The notes under the pieces are model-generated. The model did no database searches, was not told where the DNA came from, and was given only the letters and a program-made list of their open reading frames with translations. DNA of 64,000 nt from Chondrus crispus (taxonomy: Eukaryota > Rhodophyta > Florideophyceae > Gigartinales > Gigartinaceae), in the NCBI RefSeq assembly GCF_000350225.1, contig NW_005179182.1, forward strand, positions 59,647 to 123,646, read 5' to 3'. The translations under genes were made by a program, and so were the position numbers. Numbering within the stretch: the stretch's first letter is position 1; the number at the start of each line of letters is the position of its first letter. This document shows positions 1 through 10,267 of the stretch, piece after piece.

Positions 1-744
1 AAAAAGGACGTGACTCAGTTTGTGAACAGCTATATTCACTGTCTGGCCACCCGCGCTGGAACGCGCATCCCGAGACTGCTCGCTACTGCCCGTCATGCGG
101 AACGGCCGAATGAGGTGCTGCACATAGATTACTTGTTCATGGGCGCCAGCAGCACCGAACAGAAGTACGTGCTGCTGATTCGGGACGACCTGTCTGGATA
201 TGTGTGGCTGTGGCCGACAACAGATGCCACAAGCGACGCCGCCGCGGAGGCACTCTCGATGTGGATTAGGGTGTTTGGCAGCTTCGAGTGGTTGGTTAGC
301 GATTAAGGGAGCCATTTCAAGAATAAGTTTCACGTAGCTCATAATTTTACAACGGCGTACTCGCCGTGGGCTAGTGGAAGTGTCGAGCGGATCTGTCGCG
401 AAGTCCTCCGGGCCTGCAAGGCATTGCTCTCGGAGTGGCGCTTGGCTCCTCAAGATTGGCCAGCCGTGACTGAATGCGTTCAAAGTGTTCTGAATCAGGC
501 GCCGCTGCGCCGCCGGGTGCGCGGGACAAGAAAAACCCCGCGGTGTTCCGCACGCCTTTAGAGGCGTTCACCGGCATGAAACCTGTGAGGCCCCTCCTTC
601 GTGCGCTCCCGCTCGACAAGTACAAGCAAGCTGGCAGTGAGGATGAAGTGCGGGTTCAACAGCTCCTCTCCTTGGAAACGATGCAATCAGCATTGGCCGA
701 CGTCAACTGTAGTCTGGCATAACGCACTACTAAGGGGAGACAGC
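1..744 (+). pseudogene. Decayed Ty3/gypsy chromovirus integrase, part 1 (older element, 5' end outside window)
   Basis: This is the integrase of an old plus-strand LTR retrotransposon. Frame 1 (10-306) reads a zinc-finger tail and the first part of the catalytic core (HIDYLFMG, then VSD). It stops at a TAA exactly where the second catalytic Asp motif should continue as SDxGxHFKN. The same frame resumes with KNKF, but about eight codons are missing before FTTAYSPWASGSVE. Around 500-540 the reading shifts to another frame that continues to a TAA at 720-722. The gene therefore has stops, a small deletion and frameshifts, and is dead. It is a relative of the intact integrase in the nested element, but clearly another family. 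The reading is interrupted at 744 by the nested insertion and resumes at 6225. Confidence 0.8.
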
Positions 745-1084
745 TGGAGACAACTGTACCCTGAAAGGTAGGGGTGCGGAGGTACGGACAGCGTCCGGGT
801 AGTGGTCGAACTCGGGTGGTCGGCCACTGGTGTTGAGAGGAGAGTTTACTTCTGAGTTCGGCCCTATATCTCGTTCTACTCCTACAAGTTAGCTACTTAT
901 AGTCTGAAGGCTTTGGTTGCTCGAAGCTGATTTCGCTGCTGCCAGTGTTTCGCTTCGTTTCCTGTCGGTTTGTGTCTCGGCTTGTGTCGGTGAATTTATC
1001 TTTTTCTCCTGTCAGTGACTTGCGTTTCGCCTTCTGTCGTGCGCAAGTCACTGGTGTCGATTTGTGGCAGTGTAACTGTCTACA
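745..1084 (-). repeat. 3' LTR of nested gypsy element
   Basis: Second copy of the 340-bp LTR, ending the element on the minus strand. It is preceded by a weak purine tract (AGGGG) that may be the polypurine primer. The flanking base run CAGC at 741-744 is the target duplication. Confidence 0.92.
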
Positions 1085-1163
1085 CGGCCCCTGAGCTTGC
1101 GACGAAGTAGTGAGGTCACTTGTTTTGGAGGATACACTGCTTTGCCTTTGTCATCAAGCTCTT

Positions 1164-4100
1164 TTAGCGCTTGAAAGTAGAGAGAAATTCTGTGAGCATA
1201 GCGGGGGCGTCTTCATTCATTGTCATGAGGGTAACCCAGGTCCAATCGCGCTCGTCCGGGAGGCCAAGCCATTGGACTTGTAAGTGGATCCCATCGCTAT
1301 CCTTACCAATATCGACAACCCGTTCAATGAGTTCGTACACAGCTTCCGTCCTTTCGGCTAGTTCCATGAGTTCCGAAGATACTGGCTTGTTTTCGTCGCT
1401 AGGGCGGTAGAGGCGTAATCTCGCGGCGTGCACTTGGTCAACAGAAGAACCGTCGAGCTTGGCCACTTTGTAGACTAGTTCGCTCACGGGTTCGAGAATT
1501 CGACGCGGCCCCATCCAGCGGAAGTTCATCTTATGCCCTTTGTTCTGCCCTCGGCGTACTAAGACGAAATCACCCGGGGAAAAGTTTGGTTCAATGATGT
1601 TGGTGCGCTTGTTGTGAAAGCGTAGCTGTCGAGCTCGGTTTTTTGACACAGCTTTGTTCACCACCTTGTGCATGGCGTGAAGGGTACATTGTAGCTTTGA
1701 TATAGAAGTCACTTGTTGGGCACGGATGCGGTCGAGGGCGAGACGTTCGACCCTGCCATTTCGCAAATGGTTGCCGCGGAGTAGCTCACGGCGAGGGGGT
1801 ATGCCGGTCATGACTTCGAGCGGTGAGTAGGATACACCATCAGGTCGTTTACCGAGCCTAGTGGTTGGGGATTCATTGATGATGGACTCCAAAATAGGCA
1901 CCAGTTCGGGCCAGTCATGCGGACCAAGCTTTAGTTCGGTAGTAAGAGAGCGACAAGCTGCCATGACGTTTCTATTGGCGGCTTCAACGGTTCCGTTTGA
2001 CCACGAGGAGTATGCCGTCGTAAAAGTTTGCGTAATGCGGTAGTCTTCCGCCAGTAGGGTCATGACTTCGTTCTTGAAATGGGTACCCCGGTCACTCACC
2101 CAAACGATCATGGCGGGGAATGTTCGGATCCACCGAGCCAATGATTTTGCTGCGAACTCTGCGTTGGCGTTTGTAGTTGGTAAGAGCCAGAGGTAGCTGC
2201 TGAGATCGTCTTTGATAACCAGTACGTACTTTTCACCGGAAGAGCTCGGCCCCATGTACAAGTAGTCGAAATGCACGACTTCATTGGGTCTCGTTGCATG
2301 AAGTGTGGATGCGAGAGGACGAGGGATTCTGTCGCCGGTCTTAGCCATGACGCAATGGATACAGTCAGACACGAATGCACGAGAGTCACTTTCCATTGTA
2401 GACCAATTGAATTCTTCGCGGAGGACGTCTGCAGTTGCTTCGGCACCGCGATGACCTGAGGTACCACAATGCGCGACGATAAGAAGTCGTAGCTGGAGCT
2501 CGTCAGCTTGATCGGGAATCCATTTTCTGCCCTTGATACAATAAACACCATGGGCGTCAATTTTTGCTTCCATCGGGCGCGTTGAAGAGTTTTCATCTTG
2601 GTACTTGCAGATCTGCTTCATGTTAGGCCAGTCGAAGTCGGGGTCGGCGGATGAGGGCACAATATCGTATTGCTGTAGGATGTGTGCAACGCGTTTGATC
2701 GCTTTGTTTGGGTTTCGATAGCCGCGGAGCCAGCGCGTCATGATGTCTGCCATTACGTTTGCCTCGCCATCGATATGTTCGATACGGTACATGAACTGTG
2801 ACAAAAAAACGGCCCAGCGTAGGACTTTGAGTACTTTGTGTCTACCAAGGCTTGGTTCGAGAGTAGATGGAGCGAAGACGAACAGGAGATTACGGTGATC
2901 GGTAAAGACACGTGTGTCTGGTTCACACATAAGCATGTAGTCCAGACGGTGGAATGTTTCGGCGATAGCGAACCCTTCTTTTTCGTAAATAGTCCAGCCA
3001 ATTTGCGGCCCCTTGAACTCACCGGAGAGAAATGCAAGTGGCGAGTGGGTTTGGTCCGACACTGGCTTCAGGAGTTCTGCTGGTTCGCATTTTGTTACGA
3101 CAGCGGCCCAGTATGCTTCACTTGCGTCAGTATAGACACAGAGTTTCTTCGAAGGATCGCGATGCGACAATTCGACTTGTTCGCGGAGTTGGGCTTGTAT
3201 GTCGCGGAACGCAGTTTCATGATCTTCCTGCCAGCCGATAGATTCTAGAGTGATCTTGGAAATCGACCTCTTTGTTCTCTTACCGCTCTTTTTGTATGCT
3301 GCTTCGAGCAGAGCACGGAGAGGTGAGACTCGTTTGGCAAAATCTGGAATGCCTTGTGACATCCATGCCGCGCAGTGTACATACTCACAAAGTTCTGCCG
3401 CGGTGATAGGCGAACGGCAATTGCGCAGTCCGTCAAACTTTCGAGGATCATACCGTGTACCGTCGCCCGTAATAATCCGCCCGCACCACTTGAGTTCTTT
3501 CGAGAATAGGTGAGACTTAGTCATGGACACCTTCAAGCTACGCTTTCGGCATATATGGAAAAACTTGCGGACTACTTGTAGCAATCCTGATTCTGCTTCG
3601 TGGTGTAGGGCGAAGTCGTCGAGCCAAGCCTTGAGCGAAGTACGAAGTTTGCAGAATAAAGGTTCAACTTTGCCCTGAAAGTTAGCACCGCTATTACGGC
3701 CACCTTGTAATGTCCGGGTTGCTTGTACAACAGCATTGTTGGTCATGAACGCATGTAGAGGCTGCGATTCTTCGGCCATGGGCAGCTGCCAATAGCCGCT
3801 GACAAAATCGATGGAAGCGAAGTACTTGCTGCCATGCATGTCGGATATCTCAGCGTCCAGGTTGGGCATCGGCCAAACCATGGGCTTTGTAGCGGCGTTG
3901 ACCGGACGTAGGTCGACGGTTAGGCAGAAGTTAGCCGGGGGTGCCTTAGGCACGATGAGTGGCGCAGCTATCCATTCAGCGTTGTTGGTGGTCTTGAGGA
4001 AACCGTAATCGAGAAGCTTGCCTGTGTACCTCTCGAGGAATTTGCGTTTGTCCGGAGGGTATCTGCGTGTTCGCGCTTGGACAGGTCTTGCATTATCGAT

Positions 4101-5105
4101 GAGATCGATGGTCATAGGCTCGACATCCGCCGGGGGTCCCGGTCCATGTATGATACGCAGGACGTCGTCAAACTCAGTTAGAATGTTGTGCAGCTCTGTC
4201 GCTCCTTCACCTGAGATCCCATTTGTGACAGCTTTGTTGAATAGGGCTTGTCGCGCAGATGCTCTTTCCTCCGGTTGGTCATCACCCATATCAAGCCATT
4301 CCTCGTCTTCGGCGAAGTCATCGACGCCCTTGTCACTGTGAAACACCGCTTCATGCGACAATCTAGAGACTTTTCCTTCGGTTGTATTGATAATGTCGGC
4401 ATGCAAAGAGCTCAGGTCGGTTTCTCCATTAAGGCGATCGGCGGCACTTGCGAGGATATCGACATAGTTAAGTCCGAGAGCTTCCAGTGTAGGGCGGCCG
4501 AGGAGGGATTCACCAACATGTTGCTTCGTGACAACCCAGCGTAGGTTACGCAACACAAGTGTAGAGCCGTGCCGCACATGTAACTCAAGGGTGAGGACCG
4601 CAGTTCGGTCGCACTCAATTATAGCAGATTCACCAGATGCTGAAGTGCTTGCAGCCATATTGAGGCGAAGTGGGTGTGGGAGAGTGTTGATGTTGACGTC
4701 GCAACCAGCAGCTTCGATTTTGTGAAGTGTCTTGGCGTCCATTAGGTTTACGTCGGCCCCAATATCGGCCATTACAATGTCCCGATGGCGGTCTCCGAAG
4801 GTAGCACTAAAGACCACACTACTTGGGCCTTCACAAGGATTTGTCTCTACACGCCTGGCACTTCCGTCGTTCTTGCTGCTTTTCTTCGAGTTCTTATATT
4901 CTTCTCGAAGTTTCTTGCGTTTTTCTTCGGTACAGTCCGGGCAGTCCTTTAGCCAGTGTTTAATTCCCTTGGCCTTTTGCGCCGGTAAAAGGCAGACTGG
5001 CGGATCCTTCTCTTTTTTCTTCAAGATAGTGTGGTCGCCTTTAGTCGTGCTATTAGCGCTTGACTTCGAATCATTTGTGCGCCCACGGTCGCGATGATGT
5101 TTGTT
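1164..5105 (-). CDS. pol: Gypsy Pol polyprotein: protease, RT, RNase H, integrase, chromodomain
   Basis: The frame is open from the codon after the gag TAG (5105) to 1164, 1314 codons, with no ATG near the beginning. Counting from a TTG at 5024, the protease Asp is about residue 87 in ADIGAD, an Ile variant of the usual DTG or DSG. RT has the ASIDFVSGYWQ block (D406) and WLDDF (D469, D470). RNase H has YTDAS (D633) and FTDHRNL (D709). Integrase has an HHCC finger (H852, H858, C888, C891) and a core with D920, D978 and E1014, a DD35E spacing. A chromodomain ends the protein (LQVQWLGLPDE, then WTWV). It copies the element RNA and inserts the DNA into the genome. Everything needed for activity is present. 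Confidence 0.92.
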   Translation of the reverse strand, partial: NKHHRDRGRTNDSKSSANSTTKGDHTILKKKEKDPPVCLLPAQKAKGIKHWLKDCPDCTEEKRKKLREEYKNSKKSSKNDGSARRVETNPCEGPSSVVFSATFGDRHRDIVMADIGADVNLMDAKTLHKIEAAGCDVNINTLPHPLRLNMAASTSASGESAIIECDRTAVLTLELHVRHGSTLVLRNLRWVVTKQHVGESLLGRPTLEALGLNYVDILASAADRLNGETDLSSLHADIINTTEGKVSRLSHEAVFHSDKGVDDFAEDEEWLDMGDDQPEERASARQALFNKAVTNGISGEGATELHNILTEFDDVLRIIHGPGPPADVEPMTIDLIDNARPVQARTRRYPPDKRKFLERYTGKLLDYGFLKTTNNAEWIAAPLIVPKAPPANFCLTVDLRPVNAATKPMVWPMPNLDAEISDMHGSKYFASIDFVSGYWQLPMAEESQPLHAFMTNNAVVQATRTLQGGRNSGANFQGKVEPLFCKLRTSLKAWLDDFALHHEAESGLLQVVRKFFHICRKRSLKVSMTKSHLFSKELKWCGRIITGDGTRYDPRKFDGLRNCRSPITAAELCEYVHCAAWMSQGIPDFAKRVSPLRALLEAAYKKSGKRTKRSISKITLESIGWQEDHETAFRDIQAQLREQVELSHRDPSKKLCVYTDASEAYWAAVVTKCEPAELLKPVSDQTHSPLAFLSGEFKGPQIGWTIYEKEGFAIAETFHRLDYMLMCEPDTRVFTDHRNLLFVFAPSTLEPSLGRHKVLKVLRWAVFLSQFMYRIEHIDGEANVMADIMTRWLRGYRNPNKAIKRVAHILQQYDIVPSSADPDFDWPNMKQICKYQDENSSTRPMEAKIDAHGVYCIKGRKWIPDQADELQLRLLIVAHCGTSGHRGAEATADVLREEFNWSTMESDSRAFVSDCIHCVMAKTGDRIPRPLASTLHATRPNEVVHFDYLYMGPSSSGEKYVLVIKDDLSSYLWLLPTTNANAEFAAKSLARWIRTFPAMIVWVSDRGTHFKNEVMTLLAEDYRITQTFTTAYSSWSNGTVEAANRNVMAACRSLTTELKLGPHDWPELVPILESIINESPTTRLGKRPDGVSYSPLEVMTGIPPRRELLRGNHLRNGRVERLALDRIRAQQVTSISKLQCTLHAMHKVVNKAVSKNRARQLRFHNKRTNIIEPNFSPGDFVLVRRGQNKGHKMNFRWMGPRRILEPVSELVYKVAKLDGSSVDQVHAARLRLYRPSDENKPVSSELMELAERTEAVYELIERVVDIGKDSDGIHLQVQWLGLPDERDWTWVTLMTMNEDAPAMLTEFLSTFKR

Positions 5106-5747
5106 CTAAACAAAGTAGGTTTGGCATGATGCTGCTTCAACCACCAGGGCCTTAACAATTCCCTTCACATCCTCTCTGAGCGATTTATCGAACTCAAGTT
5201 TGCGGGACATTACTTCACGAAGCCGGTAAGGCGTCACGTGGTCGCACATGAGTTCAACAGTCTTCTCTTTGTTTGTGGCCTTAAACGAGCCATACCCAAT
5301 CGCCTCCAGCCGCTCAAAGAAGTCGTTGGCAAAGTGCAGGACCCGCGCTTGTGCGTCAGATATGCTGTTTGGCATTGATAGGCCCTTCAGGGCGTCGTCG
5401 ATTGCCCTGGGATCGTAACCAGTCAATGGCTTCTTGACAAGACCGTGGATGAACGCCTTAATTTGTTCGGAAGTCAAGTTCTCTGCCGAGACATCCGGGG
5501 CAATAATATCGAACTCTCCGAGGAAGTGCATGTTGCGTAACAGGGCTCGGTCGATGCATGCTGTATAGGGGGCGGCTGTAAGGGTCGGCAGTTCGGCTTT
5601 CCTCTCGACAACAGTCAAGTCGTAGCGCTCGCGCTCCTTGATAAAAACGCTCACCTTCACTGGGTCGAGGCTACGCAGGACAGGATGCGAGATTGATTGG
5701 AACACGGTCACAGCACCGCTTGTGCCATCAGCGGGTTCATTGACCAT
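5106..5747 (-). CDS. gag: Gag-like capsid protein of nested gypsy element
   Basis: 213-aa product from the ATG at 5747 to a TAG at 5106-5108. The open frame extends further upstream into the LTR, but only with non-ATG starts, so this ATG is preferred. The protein has an acidic, helical make-up, with a DPVKVSVFIKERERYDL segment and a following CIDRALL motif of the kind seen in gypsy capsid regions. No zinc knuckle is present within it. A degenerate knuckle-like C...KHWLKDCP stretch appears just after the stop, at the start of pol. Gag is in the same frame as pol and separated from it only by the TAG, which suggests readthrough. Confidence 0.75.
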   Translation of the reverse strand: MVNEPADGTSGAVTVFQSISHPVLRSLDPVKVSVFIKERERYDLTVVERKAELPTLTAAPYTACIDRALLRNMHFLGEFDIIAPDVSAENLTSEQIKAFIHGLVKKPLTGYDPRAIDDALKGLSMPNSISDAQARVLHFANDFFERLEAIGYGSFKATNKEKTVELMCDHVTPYRLREVMSRKLEFDKSLREDVKGIVKALVVEAASCQTYFV

Positions 5748-5880
5748 CGTACACGGCAGCGAACTTTCAGGCGAACGCGATTGCGCATGAAAGCGTTGCG
5801 GGGAGGCTCGGTAGTGCTTAGCGCGTGTTTCCAGCCCCATAGACAGAGTACAAAACGTCTTTCGGCCGGCCAGAAATTTC

Positions 5881-6220
5881 TGGAGACAACTGTACCCTAA
5901 AAGGTAGGGGTGCGGAGGTACGGACAGCGTCCGGGTAGTGGTCGAACTCGGGTGGTCGGCCACTGGTGTTGAGAGGAGAGTTTACTTCTGAGTTCGGCCC
6001 TATATCTCGTTCTACTCCTACAAGTTAGCTACTTATAGTCTGAAGGCTTTGGTTGCTCGAAGCTGATTTCGCTGCTGCCAGTGTTTCGCTTCGTTTCCTG
6101 TCGGTTTGTGTCTCGGCTTGTGTCGGTGAATTTATCTTTTTCTCCTGTCAGTGACCTGCGTTTCGCCTTTTGTCGTGCGCAAGTCACTGGTGTCGATTTG
6201 TGGCAGTGTAACTGTCTACA
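5881..6220 (-). repeat. 5' LTR of nested gypsy element
   Basis: 340-bp terminal repeat. It is near-identical to 745-1084, with differences seen near 5899, 6155 and 6169. As the upstream LTR it should hold the element's promoter. Confidence 0.92.
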
Positions 6221-6734
6221 CAGCGACAGGTAGACCGGCACAACCAAAAAAACAAATGTCAAGGCCGCGCAGTTTGGCAATGGAGATTTCGTTTTAGTTT
6301 GCCAGGCACAACGCAAGGGACACAAGCTGCAGTTCTGGTGGCGGGGCCCGCGCCGCATCTGCCGGGTCATTTCAGGAGTTGTTTTTGAGGTCGAAAGTCT
6401 GCTGGAAGAAAAGCGCGAGACGGTACATGCACAAAGGCTGCTATTGTATAGGGCTGACATAGATGGCCTCAAGGCCGAGCCTGCTCTGCTACGGCACGCG
6501 CAGCACACTGAGGCCAGATACGAGAGCGCCAAGGAGGTGAGGGACATTCGAAACGGAAGCGGCAACATTGAGCTGCAGATTGAATGGGATGGACTACCTG
6601 ATACAGTCGACTTGACCTGGGAGCCGCTGCAACACGTTGCAGAGGACCTACCTGCAATGCTGCAGGATTTCTTGCACGCCCCGAACAAGCGGGGTATGAA
6701 GAAGCTTGCCCTTCGTATTTGCTCCATGAAATGA
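6221..6734 (+). pseudogene. Older chromovirus pol, part 2: integrase C-terminus and chromodomain
   Basis: Downstream continuation of the old integrase after the nested element. The frame is open from 6234 to the TGA at 6734. It first reads a GDFVLV...GHKLQFWWRGPRR segment, the typical integrase C-terminal region of chromoviruses, which matches the corresponding part of the nested element's pol. It ends in a chromodomain-like stretch (IELQIEWDGLPD, then TWEPL) that would tether integration to modified chromatin. One more small indel near a run of seven A at 6244-6250 is needed to join it to the upstream frame. Together with part 1 it marks one polyprotein split by a later transposon. Confidence 0.8.
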
Positions 6735-6765
6735 ACTGGCACTGACGTACTAGTTCATGGGACTC

Positions 6766-7331
6766 TGTAACGCCCTGCTCGGTGCAGATCGGTAGTAGCA
6801 ATAGCTCGGAGCTGTTGGGAAACACCGGTCTGCAAGCGAGCGCGAACGCAGCTGTTCGCGGTAAGGGGCAGAGCCGTGGTGCGCAAGTGAGAGGATTGAC
6901 CACGACAGCAGCGGATGCTGTAAGGGAATGAAGGTGGCCTGGAGGGGACCGCCCCGGACGGGGCGGTCTCTCGCTTAGCAAAGGTAACAGCCAATAGGGC
7001 TGTTCCAAGTTCCTAGGTTTTCACAGATTGTACCTTTATTTGCCACCCCTTGGCTCGGACGAGGGCTACACGCGGGGCGATGACGTGCGGGCCAAAAGGG
7101 CGAGGCACACGAGCTGGCGTGCCTGGCTCCGACGGGCGCGGGTGGCTCCGCGACCGGGCCGGAGCGGAGGAGGATAAAGGGCCAAGAGAGCAGCAGGGGG
7201 TTGGGAAGAATAAAGGCAGCGCACTCAGAGGAGACCTCTGCTGTGTGACTTTGCCGTGTGGGTCGTTGTAAGGTCCTTGGTTTTCTCTTCCCCTTCGCGC
7301 CGCGCCAGGGTCTTGCCCGCGAGTCGTTACA
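6766..7331 (+). repeat. Probable 3' LTR of the older chromovirus
   Basis: This 566-bp stretch begins TGTAACG and ends CGTTACA, a 7-bp perfect inverted terminus of the TG...CA type. It lies 31 bp after the chromodomain stop codon, where a 3' LTR should be. It contains a GAATAAAGG motif near 7209 that could be the poly(A) signal and a short GC hairpin near 6950-6967. The partner 5' LTR would be outside the window, so identity cannot be measured. Confidence 0.6.
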
Positions 7332-7839
7332 ATACGCCGATAATGGCTACGACAGAGCAGCGTGACTGGGCATCTCTGTGATGACTTCTTGTGGCATTTT
7401 GCCCCAATGATGGATTTTTTTGATCTTAGTTTAGTACTGCTCGATATATGTTCTATTAGCGTACTTCACTATTCAACAGTGACATGTTTTCATCCCCTGC
7501 AACGTTACAGTATATCTATCGACAGGGAAAAATGCGAGGCTCGGTCCGGTTGTTGCTCCAAATGCCCTGCACTTCGCGGAGAGTCTCGAGTTTTGCTTTC
7601 ATGATGAATGGGAAACCTTTTAATATGATATTAACGAATGGTTTTGTTTGGAAGAAAGAGTTCCCTATATACAACTTCACTTGATCTCTTATGCCATCCT
7701 TCCATGGTTGTCTATCTCTACGTTATGTGCGCACCTTGCCGGAATACATGAGTCGCACATATTATGGAGCATCATGCTTGCAAATGGCCCATTAGCTGAG
7801 AAGAGCGCTGTGCCAACAATTGTCCTCCCGTAATGTTCC
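7332..7839. other. Spacer after the old LTR
   Basis: About 500 bp with only short unconvincing ORFs. No repeat or RNA gene was recognised. It separates the retrotransposon nest from the 3' end of the membrane-protein gene. Confidence 0.5.
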
Positions 7840-8865
7840 TTACAACGAATGTCCGTTCTTCTCCTTCGATGCCAGATGAACAAAATAGGGACCAAGGAAT
7901 ACGACCATGTACACTAATCCACCATGCATCGCAACAGGACCCCCAAATGGGCTGGGGCCCATCGGATTGGGTTTTTTCATCACCCCAAACTGGACTATGG
8001 TGTAATTCAGATAAGAAAACAAGTATACAACACCGCTAAGAAGGTAGTACATCCATGGTGCTGGCTTGCTTGACAGAGCCAAGAAAATCCCCATCGCAGC
8101 CCACAAAATCAGCAATATACCGGTTACAATTGTCATTGCTGGTAGCCTTCCAACATTGGGGGGAGATTGAAACGGCATATCGAGTTTCCCGCCGCCGATA
8201 TTGGCGTTGATGAGAATACCAGTAATCAGAGTCCAGATGCCAGCGAAGCCAAGGTTCCCGTTCCAGAATATCGCACGCATGCGGTTACCTGTGTTCTGCA
8301 TGAGGAAGTTCTGCCCGGTCCCTGCGCAAATGAGACGTGCGAAGAAGACAAACTGTCCGCCCTGCAAGGCAAGGCAAAAATGAAAGGATGTTAAAACACC
8401 AAGAGCAATCAAGAACTTTTCTTGGCCCAGGGTCAATTCTCCCGTTGGTGCTTCCAAATCGATCGCTTTGACTGCCGGCACAACGAAAACAAAGATGGCG
8501 AAGACAAAATATCCGAGGAGAGTTTGCAAGAGCAAAGAAGCCTTCGTCACACTCGTACTGTACCATCTGAATATGAATCCAGCAACACCAACGAAGAGAC
8601 CAACCAAGCCGAAGAAAACTTCTGCAAGACTTGCCAAGAAGACTAGAAGAGATGGAGGTCGACCTCCATCCAAGCCACCAGCGGGATCAGAGTTAACCAG
8701 GCGAATAGCTCCCTCGTTGATGACCAGCAAACTCCATATCGTGAGCAAGGCAGCAGCTTCAATGAAGAAGGCCTTGCTTGTACGGTCGTCATCGGAGAGC
8801 GCTTTCTGTTCAGAAGGATTGTCCTTCAGGCTCTCAATGTCAACAACTTGATCTGCAGAGGCCAT
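7840..8865 (-). CDS. Multipass membrane protein of unknown function
   Basis: 341-aa protein from the ATG at 8865 (MASADQVVD) to TAA. The open frame runs 18 codons further with a GTG only, so the ATG is chosen. It lies 96 bp after a TTTAAAAG box. After a charged cytosolic N-terminus of about 30 residues there are roughly eight hydrophobic segments, several with Gly-rich packing (FFGLVGLFVGVAGF, then YLLSGVVYLFSYLNY). A short C-terminal tail ends in KEKNGHSL. No catalytic motif or transporter signature is recognised. A Gly/Pro-rich loop (NPMGPSPFGGP) precedes the last segment. It could be a small transporter or an organelle membrane protein, but no transit peptide is evident. Confidence 0.85.
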   Translation of the reverse strand: MASADQVVDIESLKDNPSEQKALSDDDRTSKAFFIEAAALLTIWSLLVINEGAIRLVNSDPAGGLDGGRPPSLLVFLASLAEVFFGLVGLFVGVAGFIFRWYSTSVTKASLLLQTLLGYFVFAIFVFVVPAVKAIDLEAPTGELTLGQEKFLIALGVLTSFHFCLALQGGQFVFFARLICAGTGQNFLMQNTGNRMRAIFWNGNLGFAGIWTLITGILINANIGGGKLDMPFQSPPNVGRLPAMTIVTGILLILWAAMGIFLALSSKPAPWMYYLLSGVVYLFSYLNYTIVQFGVMKKPNPMGPSPFGGPVAMHGGLVYMVVFLGPYFVHLASKEKNGHSL

Positions 8866-8960
8866 TTCGGAGATTCTGGTGGAAAAGGGCACTGTTTTTG
8901 GTACGGAGAGAGGAGGCACGAGATGTAGATGGGTGAGAAGACGATGGAGGTGGGGCGTGG

Positions 8961-8968
8961 CTTTTAAA
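8961..8968 (-). promoter_or_regulatory. TATA-like box TTTAAAAG
   Basis: TTTAAAAG on the minus strand, 96 bp before the ATG of the membrane-protein gene. The identical octamer sits 132 bp before the USP gene at 63492-63499. Confidence 0.45.
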
Positions 8969-10267
8969 CGCTACCTACAAGCATTGATGCTTTATACCCA
9001 AGGCCATGCCATTGGGTTGGGATCTACAGAAGATGTGCATATCCAAAATGAAAGGGGAGATAGTTTGAATTGCTGACAGAGAGTGGAGATTTGCAGGTCA
9101 TTCCGTCTTTCTGAACGTTTTAGGGGTATTTCTATGCGGAGAAAAGTTGGGAAGAAGAAAATAGTTGAAGCTTGTTTTTTTGATGGGCGGTTGAACCCAT
9201 GCGAAGTGCCACAGTGTCGAGCTTGTACAGTATATACAGTATAGGATTGAAGGGTAAGGCAAAGCGGAGTAGAGCATTAAGCAGTTGTTGGTTAACCGGG
9301 AATGAGAGATAGTGAATAGGGCACTGGCGCAGGTACAGTGTGTCGTGGAACGGAAACGCGTGTGGACGTAAAAGGAAACAAAGTAGGGCGCTTCCTTCGT
9401 TCTACGCATTACATTACGGGGTCATTCATGTATAATGCGATGTGTTTGTGGATGGGTGATGAGGGAGGAGTAGAAACTGTGCCAGGTTAATGTTGAATTT
9501 ATCGTCAGAGAGATGGACACGCATGAAGTACTGTAGGTACAAGTACTTTGTTGCACAACCAAATGGAGAAAATTCGCAGCTCCCGTGCTCTCCCAGGCAT
9601 TCCAATTATACAACACAGGCGTGATTGGGGTTCAGTGAATGGACATCCGTTATCGATGTACAGTAGACCGATCTCATTTGCGCGATACAAGTTAGTTGCG
9701 CACGAATCACAAATCGACAAGTCGTACGTGGGCCATAGACATGCCCTCATTGGTCACCTTCGAATCCACCGATGCAAGATCGCTGTGCCTGCACGAACGA
9801 GCGAAGAGAGAGACGGCACTGGGAGAGGTGCAAGGAACTGCGTTTAATCTGTGTTGGGGATGTTGCCGGGAGGCGGGAAGAGGGAAGATAGTGATGTTTG
9901 TCAGTAAAAGAAGGTTGGTTAAGGGCGTGTCGGTTTAGACAACTGGCTGGAGAGCATGGGGTGCCACGGTTAGGAAGGAGGCGAGGGTCTCAGTCAGTTC
10001 CCCGTCACCAGCATATCTGAATAAATTGGTTACTGTATTGTACATGGGCATACAGTATCAGGGGAGAAATGGAGCTCGTAATTCGTTCCTACGTCGAAAA
10101 CAAAATCGAATTAGACAGGCGCCCCTGCGAGTAATTTACCTTGAAGGTACAGGTCTGGGGCTCGAGGAAAAAGTGGGCCTTTGTCCGGAATCGCCTTCTA
10201 CTGTATATCAGTTTGCAAGTGTGGTGTCAATTTCTTGCCGGCGATATCGTTTTGGGCCGCCCCGACG

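Larger units (their letters stand above)
745..6220 (-). mobile_element. Young full-length Ty3/gypsy chromovirus nested in the older element
   Basis: A 5476-bp LTR retrotransposon on the minus strand. The order on that strand is 5' LTR (5881-6220), gag, pol (protease, RT, RNase H, integrase, chromodomain), 3' LTR (745-1084). The LTRs start TGTAGAC and end GTCTCCA when read on the minus strand. They differ at about three positions in 340, so the insertion is recent. A 4-bp target duplication CAGC flanks it at 741-744 and 6221-6224. Removing the element and one CAGC rejoins the interrupted older integrase. Pol is open throughout, so the copy could be mobile. No clear primer-binding site was identified. 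A TGG-initial stretch 8 bp inside the 5' LTR edge (5872 downwards) is only a candidate. Confidence 0.93.
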
